A stretch of DNA of 64,000 nt from Candidatus Roizmanbacteria bacterium GW2011_GWC1_37_12 (GCA_000991135.1 LBST01000003.1:1-64000), one strand, 5' to 3'; shown: positions 1 through 8,192, counted from the first letter of the stretch. The notes: generated by a model from the letters alone, not told the origin. A program made the numbers and translations.

Positions 1-89
1 GGATACTTTAATCATACTAAAATTATGAAATATTAACTTTGGAGCATTATATCAATTTAAAGTAGTTAATTCAGACCCATTTTTTGAAA

Positions 90-217
90 CTTAAGCCTAA
101 ATATTAAACAGTTAAAAAAACTTATAAACGGTTAAGTATTAAACACAGAGAGAAATGTTTAACAGTTTAAGGTTTTAAAAGTTTGTTTAAACTTTAACCG
201 TTTAAGACTTAACTGTT
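90..217. repeat. AT-rich inverted-repeat hairpin, family C copy 1
   Basis: Both arms are built from the words AAACAGTTAA and AACGGTTAAG on the left and their complements near 195-217 on the right. A second copy lies between uvrB and uvrA (52120-52258). The right arm touches the stop of the PEGA gene. The first 90 bases of the window are AT-rich and I see no gene in them. Confidence 0.6.
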
Positions 218-1114
218 TTATTCCTTAGTAGCGTATTCCGAAGACACCCAACCATCTGTAAAACTTCCCTCAACTAGACTATCTTTATTGTCATTAAACT
301 TAATCTTAAACCAGCCCGGTTTTTCCTCTAAAAACTCAAACTTCTCTCCTACTTTAACTTTTGCTGATTCTGTCGCGTCAATCGAGGCATCCTCCCTAAC
401 CCTCAACCAACCTTGAGGATTACTATTGATGGTAACAAAAGTCTTTCCCGAATCAACGGCGCTTTGAGTGGCTTCTTTTTCTACGTCGGCAAGTTGTTTC
501 TGACTTTGATCAAGAGCTAATTTAAAAGACGCATTAACACGATAGCCGGAATCAACATTGATCTTTTGAGTCCTCCGAAAGAACCCGGGCATAAAAACTG
601 ATAGTTCGTGATCACCTCTCAAGACGTCTTGAAGGACGAGCGGCGCGACGCCTTTTTCGTCATTGTCTAAGGTGACAATTGCCCCTTGAGGTTCGGTTTC
701 GACATAGATCTCGCCGAAGTTACTGTTTTTTGGCGGCTCCGGCATTTTCTGCGTCGTAAAAATCTCTCCAGCGGTAAATACGTCAGAAGATCCCAATTCT
801 CGGTTAACATAAGTCAACGCATTTTTATAGACATTAATTTTTCCATTCCAGGGAGCTGTTTCCGTCGCGGTTCCTTCGGGAATTAATTTCAGTAGGTACT
901 CGCCGACCTTGTATTTTTCCTCGTATGGAGTTTTACCCACCGCGGTACTATTGATAAAAACGCTCGCTGTCGGCGATGAGATTATTTTCAGTCTTCCGAA
1001 GGCGTTTTGCTTGTCCAAAATAAAAAACCTGACAACGACAAAACCGGCAAAAAGAAGAATTAAAATAAGAAGTAACATCAGCTTGCTTTTCATATCATTA
1101 TTATTGTATTCCAC
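218..1114 (-). CDS. membrane-anchored PEGA-domain protein with C-terminal SH3-like domain
   Basis: A single membrane segment at about residues 11-29 (LMLLLILILLFAGFVVVRFF) anchors the protein, with the rest probably outside. Two PEGA-type beta repeats follow, one at about 40-80 (SSPTASVFINSTAVGKTPYE) and one at about 137-195 (TEPQGAIVTLDNDEKGVAPL). A C-terminal bacterial SH3-like domain covers about 225-295 (WLRVREDAS, GWFKIKF, GWVSSEYA). PEGA and SH3 domains are known from surface proteins and often bind cell-wall material. The precise role is unknown. It is the last gene of a minus-strand group and ends in a family C hairpin. Confidence 0.8.
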   Translation of the reverse strand: MEYNNNDMKSKLMLLLILILLFAGFVVVRFFILDKQNAFGRLKIISSPTASVFINSTAVGKTPYEEKYKVGEYLLKLIPEGTATETAPWNGKINVYKNALTYVNRELGSSDVFTAGEIFTTQKMPEPPKNSNFGEIYVETEPQGAIVTLDNDEKGVAPLVLQDVLRGDHELSVFMPGFFRRTQKINVDSGYRVNASFKLALDQSQKQLADVEKEATQSAVDSGKTFVTINSNPQGWLRVREDASIDATESAKVKVGEKFEFLEEKPGWFKIKFNDNKDSLVEGSFTDGWVSSEYATKE

Positions 1115-1127
1115 TTCAAAAAATAAT

Positions 1128-1997
1128 TCAACCCACCTTAATCAAAATCACCCCAAGAAGCATTATCAAACTCCCTATCCAGACTCCTTTTTTAGGTTTA
1201 TCACCAAATATCAACCAACCTAACAGTAATACGAAAAATACTTCAAGTTTCTTTACTCCGCTAACAAGAGCTAAAGAACCGTCTGTGATTCCATAAAGAT
1301 ACGACAAAGATAATATTGTATAAACAATCCCGCTAATAAATAAAATTCCAAGGTTCGATCTAAGATCTTTTAACCAAACAGTGTCTTTTTTTATCATATA
1401 TAAACTAATTATCACTGTTGAAATAATATTGCCAAATAAAAGATAAAGAGACTGATTTGCCGGATACATATTTATTATTGCAAATTTATCAAAAACAGAA
1501 CTTAAAACAAACATCGTCATGGCAATTAAATAAAATGATGCATTTTTATTAGTTAAGAGCAGTTTAAATGGCCTCAAGAAATCTTCTTTTGCTTCTTCAA
1601 TTTTTAGTAAATATCCTCCAATAATTATTAACAACAAACCAATAAGAGAAAAAGTTTTTAAAACTTCAGAGAAAAAAATTAATCCGAAAATATACTGAAA
1701 CAGAACACTAAAGAAGGCTAAAGGAACAATTTCAGACATAAGGCTGTTTTTTAACGATCTCAAGGCCAAGGTTTTTGCGAAAGAAAATAATATTGCTGAT
1801 CCAAAAGTTCCGATCCAAAACATAAAATTTAGTTTTGGAAAACCATCCTTAAATGACGGATAGATTAAAAATGGAATGGAAAAAGCAAACAAGGCCCATG
1901 AAACTAATGAAGAATTAATATTCTTTAAAGCCTTTTTGTTCAAAATTATAGATATTGAAGAAACAAAAGCTGAAAACGTCGCATACCAAAACCACAT
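1128..1997 (-). CDS. EamA/DMT-family membrane transporter
   Basis: The 289-residue protein is almost entirely hydrophobic, with about ten transmembrane helices arranged as two similar halves of five, as expected for the drug/metabolite transporter superfamily. It opens with MWFWYATFSAFVSSISIILN and ends with a helix followed by a short basic tail (VILIKVG). The length is normal for the family. The substrate cannot be read from the sequence; related proteins export amino acids, metabolites or drugs. It lies 13 bases upstream of the PEGA gene on the same strand. Confidence 0.8.
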   Translation of the reverse strand: MWFWYATFSAFVSSISIILNKKALKNINSSLVSWALFAFSIPFLIYPSFKDGFPKLNFMFWIGTFGSAILFSFAKTLALRSLKNSLMSEIVPLAFFSVLFQYIFGLIFFSEVLKTFSLIGLLLIIIGGYLLKIEEAKEDFLRPFKLLLTNKNASFYLIAMTMFVLSSVFDKFAIINMYPANQSLYLLFGNIISTVIISLYMIKKDTVWLKDLRSNLGILFISGIVYTILSLSYLYGITDGSLALVSGVKKLEVFFVLLLGWLIFGDKPKKGVWIGSLIMLLGVILIKVG

Positions 1998-2028
1998 ATA
2001 GTTTTTAATTTTACCAGAGAATCTCGCT

Positions 2029-2382
2029 TTAATCTAAGCTAACCGTAAATTTTTTTAGGTCTAAAATAAACCTGAGACCTGTTAAAAATTCTATTCCTAT
2101 TAATGCCTCCTTGCTTTTTGTAAAAAACCCGCTTACTACTTTATTAATATTTTTGTATCCAACTCTAATTTTATATAGTCCAACCGGCATAAGTGAACCA
2201 TCGGCCAATATAAATCTTTGCATAAAATTAGGTTTATCCTGAAAGTAATTTTTATATTTTATTGGTAAAATAATCCCGCCAGTAAATCCGGTATCTATAA
2301 AACAATCAATTACGAAAGATTCTTTTCCGTCAACTTTTACCTGAATATGAGGATTTTTCTGGATATCTAAATATGGATTCAT
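2029..2382 (-). CDS. retropepsin-like aspartyl protease
   Basis: This 117-residue protein carries the active-site motif of single-lobe (clan AA) aspartic proteases, D-T-G in CFIDTGFTGGIILP (about residues 27-40), followed by strands resembling the flap and the second hydrophobic-hydrophobic-Gly element (ALIGIEFLTGLRFILDL). Such proteins act as homodimers. It starts one base after the stop of the 83-residue gene upstream, so the two are probably co-translated. The fold call is fairly safe, but its substrate and any toxin-antitoxin role are inference. Confidence 0.75.
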   Translation of the reverse strand: MNPYLDIQKNPHIQVKVDGKESFVIDCFIDTGFTGGIILPIKYKNYFQDKPNFMQRFILADGSLMPVGLYKIRVGYKNINKVVSGFFTKSKEALIGIEFLTGLRFILDLKKFTVSLD

Positions 2383-2383
2383 A

Positions 2384-2635
2384 TTAGAGACTCATCAGTC
2401 TACCCGCGAGTCTGCCTACTTGAGCTAAAAAGAATGTTGTATTAGGAAATTTCTTTTCTGCCTTATTCATAGCCTCAATTGGTGTTTTTCCAACAAAATA
2501 TTTCCCCGTTTTCACTTCAATTGTGACATAATAGCTTGGGTCGTATTTTTTTTCTATTAATGGCTTGATTCGATAATAAATCTTCTCTCCGCGATCTGCA
2601 ATTTGTTTCCCTTTTTTATCTATAGTGATTGACAT
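2384..2635 (-). CDS. small protein paired with aspartyl protease
   Basis: An 83-residue protein with an N-terminal charged helix and a C-terminal half (YYVTIEVKTGKYFVGKTPIE, then EKKFPNTTFFLAQVGRLAG). This resembles the small DUF5678-like or unnamed partners found upstream of single-domain aspartyl proteases in many genomes. The protease gene starts one base after this stop, so the two form a tight pair. Its ATG overlaps the -35 box of the opposite-strand promoter at 2629, so the two promoters probably compete. Function unknown. Confidence 0.65.
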   Translation of the reverse strand: MSITIDKKGKQIADRGEKIYYRIKPLIEKKYDPSYYVTIEVKTGKYFVGKTPIEAMNKAEKKFPNTTFFLAQVGRLAGRLMSL

Positions 2636-2656
2636 ATGGAATAATTGTAGTATAAT
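2629..2656 (+). promoter_or_regulatory. consensus sigma70-type promoter
   Basis: A perfect TTGACA (2629-2634) and a perfect TATAAT (2651-2656) are separated by 16 bases. Transcription would start near 2663, exactly at the first hairpin of the predicted RNA. The -35 box overlaps the first codon of the minus-strand gene ending at 2635. Confidence 0.85.
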
Positions 2657-2662
2657 GATTCC

Positions 2663-2801
2663 AAGTTTGCAATAAACTTATGAAAATACTATTCATTTCC
2701 AATTCGTCTTCAAGGAGACTCTTTGGGGAGGGTAGTATTTTTATGGCCTAAAGAGTAAAAAAAATTACCAATCCCCCGCCCGAAAAAAGGGCGGTTTTTT
2801 T
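2663..2801 (+). ncRNA. predicted structured small RNA or 5' leader with intrinsic terminator
   Basis: Downstream of a consensus promoter, about 139 bases fold into consecutive helices. P1 is AAGTTT/AAACTT (2663-2668 with 2674-2679). P2 is a 12-bp helix (2680-2691 with 2733-2744, one G-U). Inside P2 lie CCAA/TTGG (2699-2702 with 2723-2726) and GTCT/AGAC (2706-2709 with 2716-2719), separated by a symmetric internal loop. A GC-rich terminator closes the RNA. A 23-codon ORF (2680-2751) overlaps P2 but its ATG is part of the helix, so I treat it as secondary. It could be a free sRNA or a riboswitch-like leader of the operon at 2828. No known family was recognised. Confidence 0.6.
2776..2801 (+). 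terminator. intrinsic terminator
   Basis: CCGCCC, loop GAAAAAA, GGGCGG, then seven T residues. This is a textbook rho-independent terminator, 26 bases before the first gene of the following operon, so it must be read through, or another promoter used, for the operon to be expressed. Confidence 0.9.
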
Positions 2802-2827
2802 ATGGTTATAAATTTAAAAAAATAAAT

Positions 2828-3172
2828 ATGGAACCAGGAGTTCATAAGAAAGGAAACGTATTATTAATTCACGTTCACGCAGATCAAAAGAATTTATCAC
2901 CTCAAGCGTTGCTTGGTGAAGGATATTCTTTTACACCTGAACCGTTAGGCGTATGGGCAATAGTAGCTTGTAATTTATTGACTACGATTTCCCCTCCAAA
3001 GAACTGGGGTAAAAAAATCGTTACTTGGTATCGCAAAATTCATGTTAAATATTACAAAAGCAGTTCTCAACATGAAATTGTTGATCCTCAAGCTCACGTT
3101 CAAGCTGCAGATATTTCATTCAAATTTGATAAATCCGTCGAAACTAGTTATGAACCTGGTGGAGGACGTTAA
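2828..3172 (+). CDS. hypothetical protein, first gene of unknown operon
   Basis: The 114-residue product is not recognised. It has a histidine-rich start (VHKKGNVLLIHVHADQ), a hydrophobic stretch (PLGVWAIVACNLLTTI, about residues 39-54), a basic middle (KKIVTWYRKIHVKYYK) and a Gly-rich end. No Shine-Dalgarno sequence is visible. It follows the terminator of the predicted leader RNA and precedes a small lipoprotein gene by 17 bases, so it probably opens a four-gene operon. Confidence 0.6.
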   Translation: MEPGVHKKGNVLLIHVHADQKNLSPQALLGEGYSFTPEPLGVWAIVACNLLTTISPPKNWGKKIVTWYRKIHVKYYKSSSQHEIVDPQAHVQAADISFKFDKSVETSYEPGGGR

Positions 3173-3189
3173 AAAAATTAAATAAAACT

Positions 3190-3345
3190 ATGGAAAACAA
3201 AAAATTTCAAATTAAAACAGAAAAAGTTAAAACAACGTTAAAAAAAATTGCCTTAATAGCTTTTGGGGCGTTGTTTTTAACAGCTTGTGAAATATCAATT
3301 AAATTGCCACCGAATGCTTGGAAGTTTACACATTTTGGCAGATAA
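3190..3345 (+). CDS. small putative lipoprotein (51 aa), absent from the ORF track
   Basis: ATG at 3190 opens a 51-residue frame with a basic N terminus, a hydrophobic core and a lipobox (IALIAFGALFLTAC, about residues 21-34), ending in a short tail of about 17 residues. The pattern fits a lipoprotein processed by signal peptidase II at the cysteine. The stop lies 3 bases before the next ATG, which supports translation. The mature peptide would be tiny, so it may tether or mark something rather than act as an enzyme. Confidence 0.6.
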   Translation: MENKKFQIKTEKVKTTLKKIALIAFGALFLTACEISIKLPPNAWKFTHFGR

Positions 3346-3348
3346 AAT

Positions 3349-5343
3349 ATGGATCGACAAAAACCAGAAATATCTAATTTTAACTTTAGCTTAAAACATG
3401 CGCTTTTAATTGGCGCTTATACTGGTATCGATCAATCACAAATAACTACGTTATTACCACAACAAAAACAAAAAATATATCTAGGTCTAGTTAAGCAGTT
3501 AGAATTAGTATCGTTTTTACATCAACCGAAACCTGACCAACCGCTACCAAAGGACGTTTTGAAAACGACTATAACTCATTTTACTAACACAAACCAGTTA
3601 TCTATAGATCAACTAATTGCTCAAGTAAATTCTATATTATTATTTGGAGAAGTTAGAGATATAAATGGCACCCCTGCTGAATCTTTACATAATGAGCTTA
3701 GTCACTTTTGGAGAATTCTAGGCTGGGAAGAACTCTCGGAGATAACAGAAAAATCAAAACATATACCAGGAACGCTTGATGATATTGAAGCTAATTGTGG
3801 TAATTTAATACGAACGATGACATTACTAAAAGAGTATTGGGAAGAATCAAAAATTGGACCAAAACTGGTTAATCCTGAAAAAAATATAAAAACGTCGATT
3901 GAGTCTACCGATGGATATGCTTTTGTAAGACAATTAAATTATCCTTATGCCTCGGCGATTGTTACCGGTCGGGACAAAGGTTATCCGAAGGCTAATGGAA
4001 AACAGGATTATAAAGAAAAAGCCCAATTATTAGAACAACTTTTATCTAAGTTTCCTGCCGAGTTTGCCTTTTTAGTTTTTGAATACTATGCCTTTACCAA
4101 AGGCTGGTCTACAGAAAATTACAATATAGCTGTTGCACAAGAATATATTGATCAACACGGAAATAGAAAAATAAAAGGTTACACAGTCGGTAGATTTGCC
4201 TTTTTGTTAACCCAAGACGCTGGGACTTCAATTATTTCTAACTCAGATAATCACGTTCCTGTTGGGTCTCCTGACAAAACAAGTGTTACTTCCTTTGACA
4301 TTGACGCTGAAGCAGGAAATGTTTTGTCAATTGTTCATGGAGAAACAGCTCGTTTTATTACAAGATTTCCAGATGTCTGTAATGTGCTCACAGGAAACAA
4401 AAACCAGTTAATTAACCTAACCAGTGCTTTAACAGTTGCTCACGAAAAAAAACCAATTGTTACTATTATTTTAGGAAAAGCAACAAAAAAGCAGGTTGTT
4501 GAAATAAATGAAGACGGAATTGACCAATCTCTTAGTAAAGTGGTGAAATTTTTGAGAACAAATAAAATAAACGTGGTTAGTTTAGAGGCTGGTCACATTC
4601 ATGCCGACCGAAAACCGACTAATTTACAAAAATTAGGTATAACAATTGGGGCAAAATTATACTCTCAACTTGAGCAAATGGGAATCAATGTCAAGAAACA
4701 ACCGATAATCGATGAAGACCATGTGATAAATAGTTTGGATTATGTAAGTTATCTAAATCTTATGTATTCTTTGGGGTACGACGCCGAAGAATTAATCTTT
4801 GAATCGTCACCTGTTATCCGAGAAATTGCTGTTGCTACAATAGTAACACTTTTATCTCAACAGCCCGAAAGCTTTTCTATGAATGGAAACGCATTAATAT
4901 TTAATGTTCCTGATACCGAGCTCCAAGTCGAGTTTATAAAAGATATAACCGAACCCGTGATTGAATTGGGTTGTGTTATTTTTGACGTTGGATTGAGTTT
5001 ATATAAAGCTTTTCCAGAACTTGAATATTTATATAGTAATGTTCCAGGTAAAAATATTCACCAAGAAATGTTAAAAATATATAATGAAAAGGTTTCTTCT
5101 GCTGAACGATCAAAGAGTTCAAAAGAAAAATTCCCTGTCAAAACTAAAACCTATAGCGAACTTGAAAGTCACGAAGGATTACCCCAATTACCAAGCAAAA
5201 ATATTGCTGTTTGTAATGTATTGGAAGGATTTTATGCGCCTCAGCAGGAAAAATTAAAAGCCGTACTCACTTCTCTTGGAATAGATTTAAATATAATTGG
5301 CATATCGATCACTGATCAAGGACTAAAAGTTAGTTTAAATTAA
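3349..5343 (+). CDS. large protein of unknown function (664 aa)
   Basis: I do not recognise this protein. It has no signal peptide or membrane helix and appears cytosolic. Residues 1-200 look helical. A central alpha/beta region contains NVLSIVHGETARFITRF and a strand-rich stretch (KKPIVTIILGKATKKQVVEI, then INVVSLEAGHIHADRKPTNL) with several His and Asp residues that could bind metal or phosphate. After a Ser/Lys-rich linker (SSAERSKSSKEK, about residue 585) comes a short C-terminal unit (NIAVCNVLEGFYAP). It starts 3 bases after the lipoprotein stop and ends 1 base before the PLP-enzyme gene, so it is co-translated with them. Confidence 0.75.
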   Translation: MDRQKPEISNFNFSLKHALLIGAYTGIDQSQITTLLPQQKQKIYLGLVKQLELVSFLHQPKPDQPLPKDVLKTTITHFTNTNQLSIDQLIAQVNSILLFGEVRDINGTPAESLHNELSHFWRILGWEELSEITEKSKHIPGTLDDIEANCGNLIRTMTLLKEYWEESKIGPKLVNPEKNIKTSIESTDGYAFVRQLNYPYASAIVTGRDKGYPKANGKQDYKEKAQLLEQLLSKFPAEFAFLVFEYYAFTKGWSTENYNIAVAQEYIDQHGNRKIKGYTVGRFAFLLTQDAGTSIISNSDNHVPVGSPDKTSVTSFDIDAEAGNVLSIVHGETARFITRFPDVCNVLTGNKNQLINLTSALTVAHEKKPIVTIILGKATKKQVVEINEDGIDQSLSKVVKFLRTNKINVVSLEAGHIHADRKPTNLQKLGITIGAKLYSQLEQMGINVKKQPIIDEDHVINSLDYVSYLNLMYSLGYDAEELIFESSPVIREIAVATIVTLLSQQPESFSMNGNALIFNVPDTELQVEFIKDITEPVIELGCVIFDVGLSLYKAFPELEYLYSNVPGKNIHQEMLKIYNEKVSSAERSKSSKEKFPVKTKTYSELESHEGLPQLPSKNIAVCNVLEGFYAPQQEKLKAVLTSLGIDLNIIGISITDQGLKVSLN

Positions 5344-5344
5344 T

Positions 5345-6325
5345 ATGACTAAACAAAAATTAATCTGCATTAAATGTGGAAGAACTAATCCTAAAAAAAG
5401 TTTAAATTGTATATCTTGCAAAGGATTTTATTCTTTGTTAACAGTTGAATACTCTTCAAATAAATTACTTAACATTAAAGAACTCTATAACAATTATTTG
5501 CCCTATCATCTTTTTAAAGATAACGATTTCAAAAACTGTTCTTTAACTAAATTTAATAAAAATATATGGCTAAAAAATGAGGGAGAAAACGAAAGTAAAT
5601 CTATTAAGGAAAAAGATATTTTTGTTGGTTTGAAAGTCGCTTCTTATCTAGGCTATAAAAAAACATTATGCGTTTCAGGTGGAAGTGGAAAAAATGTTGT
5701 TAATTTTTTTCAAAAACAAGCTAACTTTCCACTAATAAAACTTTATTCTCCAAAAGGAGAAGACTACGAAAAAACTTTTAAACTTGCTTTGTATAACAAA
5801 AATAAAAACGTTTGGAATATTACTCCGGGTATAAACCCTTACTCTCAAGAAGGATCTAAAACTATAGCTTGGCAGATTATAGACTCAAAAATTGATTTTG
5901 AAACCATCCTTATTCCTTGTGGTAACGGATCTTCTCTTTGGGGAATATATAAAGGATTTTTAGAAGCTAAAGAACAAGGATTTGTCAAAAAAGTGCCCAA
6001 AATATTTGGAGTTGAACTAAAAAATGGTCCTATCGGAAAAAGTCTTAGAAGCGGTAAAATGGAAAAAAACGGAAAAATACTAAATTCAAAAGCTCATTCT
6101 ATCGATGTTAAAGAGAGTTTCAGCTTACAAAAAGCCGTAATGGTAATAAAACTAACAGCCGGAGGTATAATAAATGTTAGCGAAAAAGAAATTAATAAGG
6201 CTTATAAAGTACTCCATAAAAAAAAATATCTATCTAATTTTACAGCAGCAGCAGCATTGGCGGGTGCAAATAAACTCAAAAGATTTAATAAAATCTGCTG
6301 TATTTTAACCGCCGATGAGTTTTAA
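5345..6325 (+). CDS. threonine-synthase-like PLP-dependent enzyme with zinc-ribbon N terminus
   Basis: Residues 9-26 form a two-CxxC zinc ribbon (CIKCG, CISC) as in threonine synthase and related fold-type II PLP enzymes. The presumed PLP lysine lies in ESKSIKEKD (about residue 88), where the family has SFKDR. The phosphate-binding glycine loop is PCGNGSSLWG (about 194-203). At 326 residues it is shorter than ThrC. The altered lysine motif and short length argue against ordinary threonine synthase, and no other threonine gene is nearby. Substrate unknown; it probably works with the 664-residue protein one base upstream. Confidence 0.7.
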   Translation: MTKQKLICIKCGRTNPKKSLNCISCKGFYSLLTVEYSSNKLLNIKELYNNYLPYHLFKDNDFKNCSLTKFNKNIWLKNEGENESKSIKEKDIFVGLKVASYLGYKKTLCVSGGSGKNVVNFFQKQANFPLIKLYSPKGEDYEKTFKLALYNKNKNVWNITPGINPYSQEGSKTIAWQIIDSKIDFETILIPCGNGSSLWGIYKGFLEAKEQGFVKKVPKIFGVELKNGPIGKSLRSGKMEKNGKILNSKAHSIDVKESFSLQKAVMVIKLTAGGIINVSEKEINKAYKVLHKKKYLSNFTAAAALAGANKLKRFNKICCILTADEF

Positions 6326-6346
6326 TAGTCTTTATTCCTATTTTTT

Positions 6347-6354
6347 GCTATCAT
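6347..6354 (+). promoter_or_regulatory. extended -10 promoter of argS
   Basis: TGC followed by TATCAT (6349-6354) ends 7 bases before the argS ATG, with no clear -35 box. If used, the argS transcript would begin at or next to the start codon. Confidence 0.5.
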
Positions 6355-6361
6355 AGTAACC

Positions 6362-8080
6362 ATGATTAAAAATAAAATTATTCAAAATTTAAAAACGGCT
6401 CTAAAAAAATCCGGCATTAAGGATGACTCCTTGATTGATCTTCAGCCACCAACCAATGCACAATTTGGTGATTACTCCACTTCAGTGGCCCTAAAGTTAA
6501 CAAAACTTTTCAAAAAAAATCCCATGGAAATTGCAGAAGAAATTAAGAAGAATTTTCCAAAGAGTGAATTTGTCGAAAAAATTGAGATTGTCAAACCAGG
6601 ATTTATAAATTTTTGGGTAAGTAACAATAATCTTCTCGACTTTGCTCAAAAAATAAACGAAGATAAATTCGAATTTCCGTCATTTCATCTAGGAAAAAAC
6701 AAAAAAATTATGGTTGAGTTTGCTCATCCAAATACTCATAAACTTTTTCATATCGGCCATTTGAGAAACATTTCTACCGGTGAATCAATCGTAAGAATTT
6801 TTGAAGCCGTCGGAAATAAGGTCATTCGAACAAACTATCAGGGTGATATCGGTTTACATATAGCCAAATGTTTGTATGGAATCCGTAATTCGCAATCCGT
6901 AATTAAAAAATTAAATAATTTACAGGAAAGGATTGAATTTATAGGTAAGATGTATACCGAGGGAACCAAAGCTTACGACAATCCAAAAGCTAAAGAGGAA
7001 ATCAACAAAATAAATAAAATGATTTATAATCAAGACCCGGAAATTCTCCCGCTTTGGCAGGAAACCAAGAAATGGAGCTTGGATTATTTTGACGAGGTTT
7101 ACAAACGGGTTTACAGTCATTTCGACCGTTTATATTTGGAAAGCGATGTGACAAAAAGAGGTCTGGAAATTTCCAAAGAAATATATAAAAAAGGGGTTCT
7201 TGAAAAAAGCCAGGGAGCGATCGTTTTTAACGGAAAAAAATACGGACTAGATATAAGAGTCTTTATCAACTCCCTTGGATTTCCCACCTATGAGGGAAAA
7301 GAGATGGGATTAGCAGAAAAAGAATTTTATGATTTTGGAGAACTAGATAAAAATATTCACGTCGTCACTCCAGAACAAACAAGTTTTTTTAAAATCACTT
7401 TTAAAGTCGAAGAGTTAATCAACGAAAAAAAATATAAAGGTAAGCAATATCATCTTATCTATGAATGGGTAAAACTTAAGGAAGGTAAAATGTCTTCCCG
7501 CGAAGGCAATATAATCGAGGCCAACTGGCTAATCGACCAAATAAAAACTAAAATCTTAGAAAGATTTAAATGCGATGAAAAAACTGCCGAAACCCTTGCT
7601 GTTGCGTCGGCTAAATATTCATTTCTAAAAAACAGTACGCAAACCATAATTCATTTTGATATCGACGAATCGATTGCTGTCGATGGAAATTCTGCGCCTT
7701 ATATCGTTTATACTTACGTCCGCTGCCAGTCGGTCCTCCGTCGTCATTCTGGCAAGGCCGAAGGCCGCGTCCAGAATCTAAACGACGATTCTGGAGTCGC
7801 TCCGCTCCCCAGAATGACAGAAAGTGAGTCTAATCTATTACGAAAACTTTATCAGTTTCCAGAAGTTGTTTTAAAATCCGCCGAACAATATTCGCCCAAC
7901 TTCATCGCCACTTATCTTTATGAGTTAGCGTCGCAATTCAATCTTTTCTATCAAAAAAATCCAATCCTCAAAGCCGAAAAAGAAACAAAGGAATTAAGAT
8001 TATTGATCACCCAAACAACGGCGAATGTTATAAAGAAAGGGCTGGAATTGCTGGGAATAAAGACGGTAGAGCGCATGTGA
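6362..8080 (+). CDS. argS: arginyl-tRNA synthetase
   Basis: A class I aminoacyl-tRNA synthetase charging tRNA-Arg. It has the N-terminal Arg-tRNA synthetase domain (FGDYSTSVALKL), the HIGH signature in HPNTHKLFHIGHLRN (about residues 123-137), KMSSREGN near residue 376, and a DALR-type anticodon domain at the C end (ASQFNLFYQKNPIL). At 572 residues it is of normal length. Two in-frame low-complexity or palindromic insertions are visible: IRNSQSVIKKLNN near residue 180, and about 26 residues around SGKAEGRVQNLNDDSGVAPL encoded by a palindromic element. Both lie at positions where orthologues have variable loops, so the enzyme should still work. Confidence 0.95.
   Translation: MIKNKIIQNLKTALKKSGIKDDSLIDLQPPTNAQFGDYSTSVALKLTKLFKKNPMEIAEEIKKNFPKSEFVEKIEIVKPGFINFWVSNNNLLDFAQKINEDKFEFPSFHLGKNKKIMVEFAHPNTHKLFHIGHLRNISTGESIVRIFEAVGNKVIRTNYQGDIGLHIAKCLYGIRNSQSVIKKLNNLQERIEFIGKMYTEGTKAYDNPKAKEEINKINKMIYNQDPEILPLWQETKKWSLDYFDEVYKRVYSHFDRLYLESDVTKRGLEISKEIYKKGVLEKSQGAIVFNGKKYGLDIRVFINSLGFPTYEGKEMGLAEKEFYDFGELDKNIHVVTPEQTSFFKITFKVEELINEKKYKGKQYHLIYEWVKLKEGKMSSREGNIIEANWLIDQIKTKILERFKCDEKTAETLAVASAKYSFLKNSTQTIIHFDIDESIAVDGNSAPYIVYTYVRCQSVLRRHSGKAEGRVQNLNDDSGVAPLPRMTESESNLLRKLYQFPEVVLKSAEQYSPNFIATYLYELASQFNLFYQKNPILKAEKETKELRLLITQTTANVIKKGLELLGIKTVERM
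7742..7818 (+). repeat. compound palindromic element inside argS
   Basis: Four related words alternate orientation: CATTCTGG, CCAGAATC, GATTCTGG, CCAGAATG. They give two adjacent hairpins plus a long outer pairing. It is read in frame without a stop as ...SGKAEGRVQNLNDDSGVAPL... A related element lies just upstream of the epmA-like gene (11689-11747). Confidence 0.8.
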
Positions 8081-8085
8081 AAATT

Positions 8086-8192
8086 GACCTAATTAACCTA
8101 ATTTCTAATTAATCTAAATAATGACCAATTGTTCCCAATTGGGATTTGGATATTTTTTAGGTCAATTAGGTTAATTAGAAATTAGAAATTTT
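8086..8192. repeat. AT-rich inverted-repeat hairpin, family A copy 1 (argS-radA)
   Basis: The left arm TGACCTAATTAACCTAATTT and the right arm AGGTCAATTAGGTTAATTAG are complementary around an inner stem containing CCAATTGTTCCCAATTGG. Nearly the same arms recur at 39598-39704, and a diverged copy lies at 12931-13057. It sits between two co-directional genes and has no terminal T-run, so it is unlikely to be a plain terminator. Confidence 0.8.

Noticed and set aside
909-1223. 104-aa plus-strand ORF over the PEGA gene
   Set aside because: Shadow of the well-supported minus-strand gene.
2680-2751. 23-codon ORF beginning MKILFISN, like a glycosyltransferase N terminus or leader peptide
   Set aside because: Its ATG and end both lie in a 12-bp helix and no Shine-Dalgarno sequence precedes it; I keep the structured-RNA reading as primary.
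5345-6325. Ordinary threonine synthase (thrC)
   Set aside because: The lysine motif differs from SFKDR, the protein is short and no threonine-pathway genes are nearby, so I call it only threonine-synthase-like.
8086-8192. Family A hairpin as a rho-independent terminator
   Set aside because: There is no T-run after the stem, and copies lie between genes likely to share a transcript.
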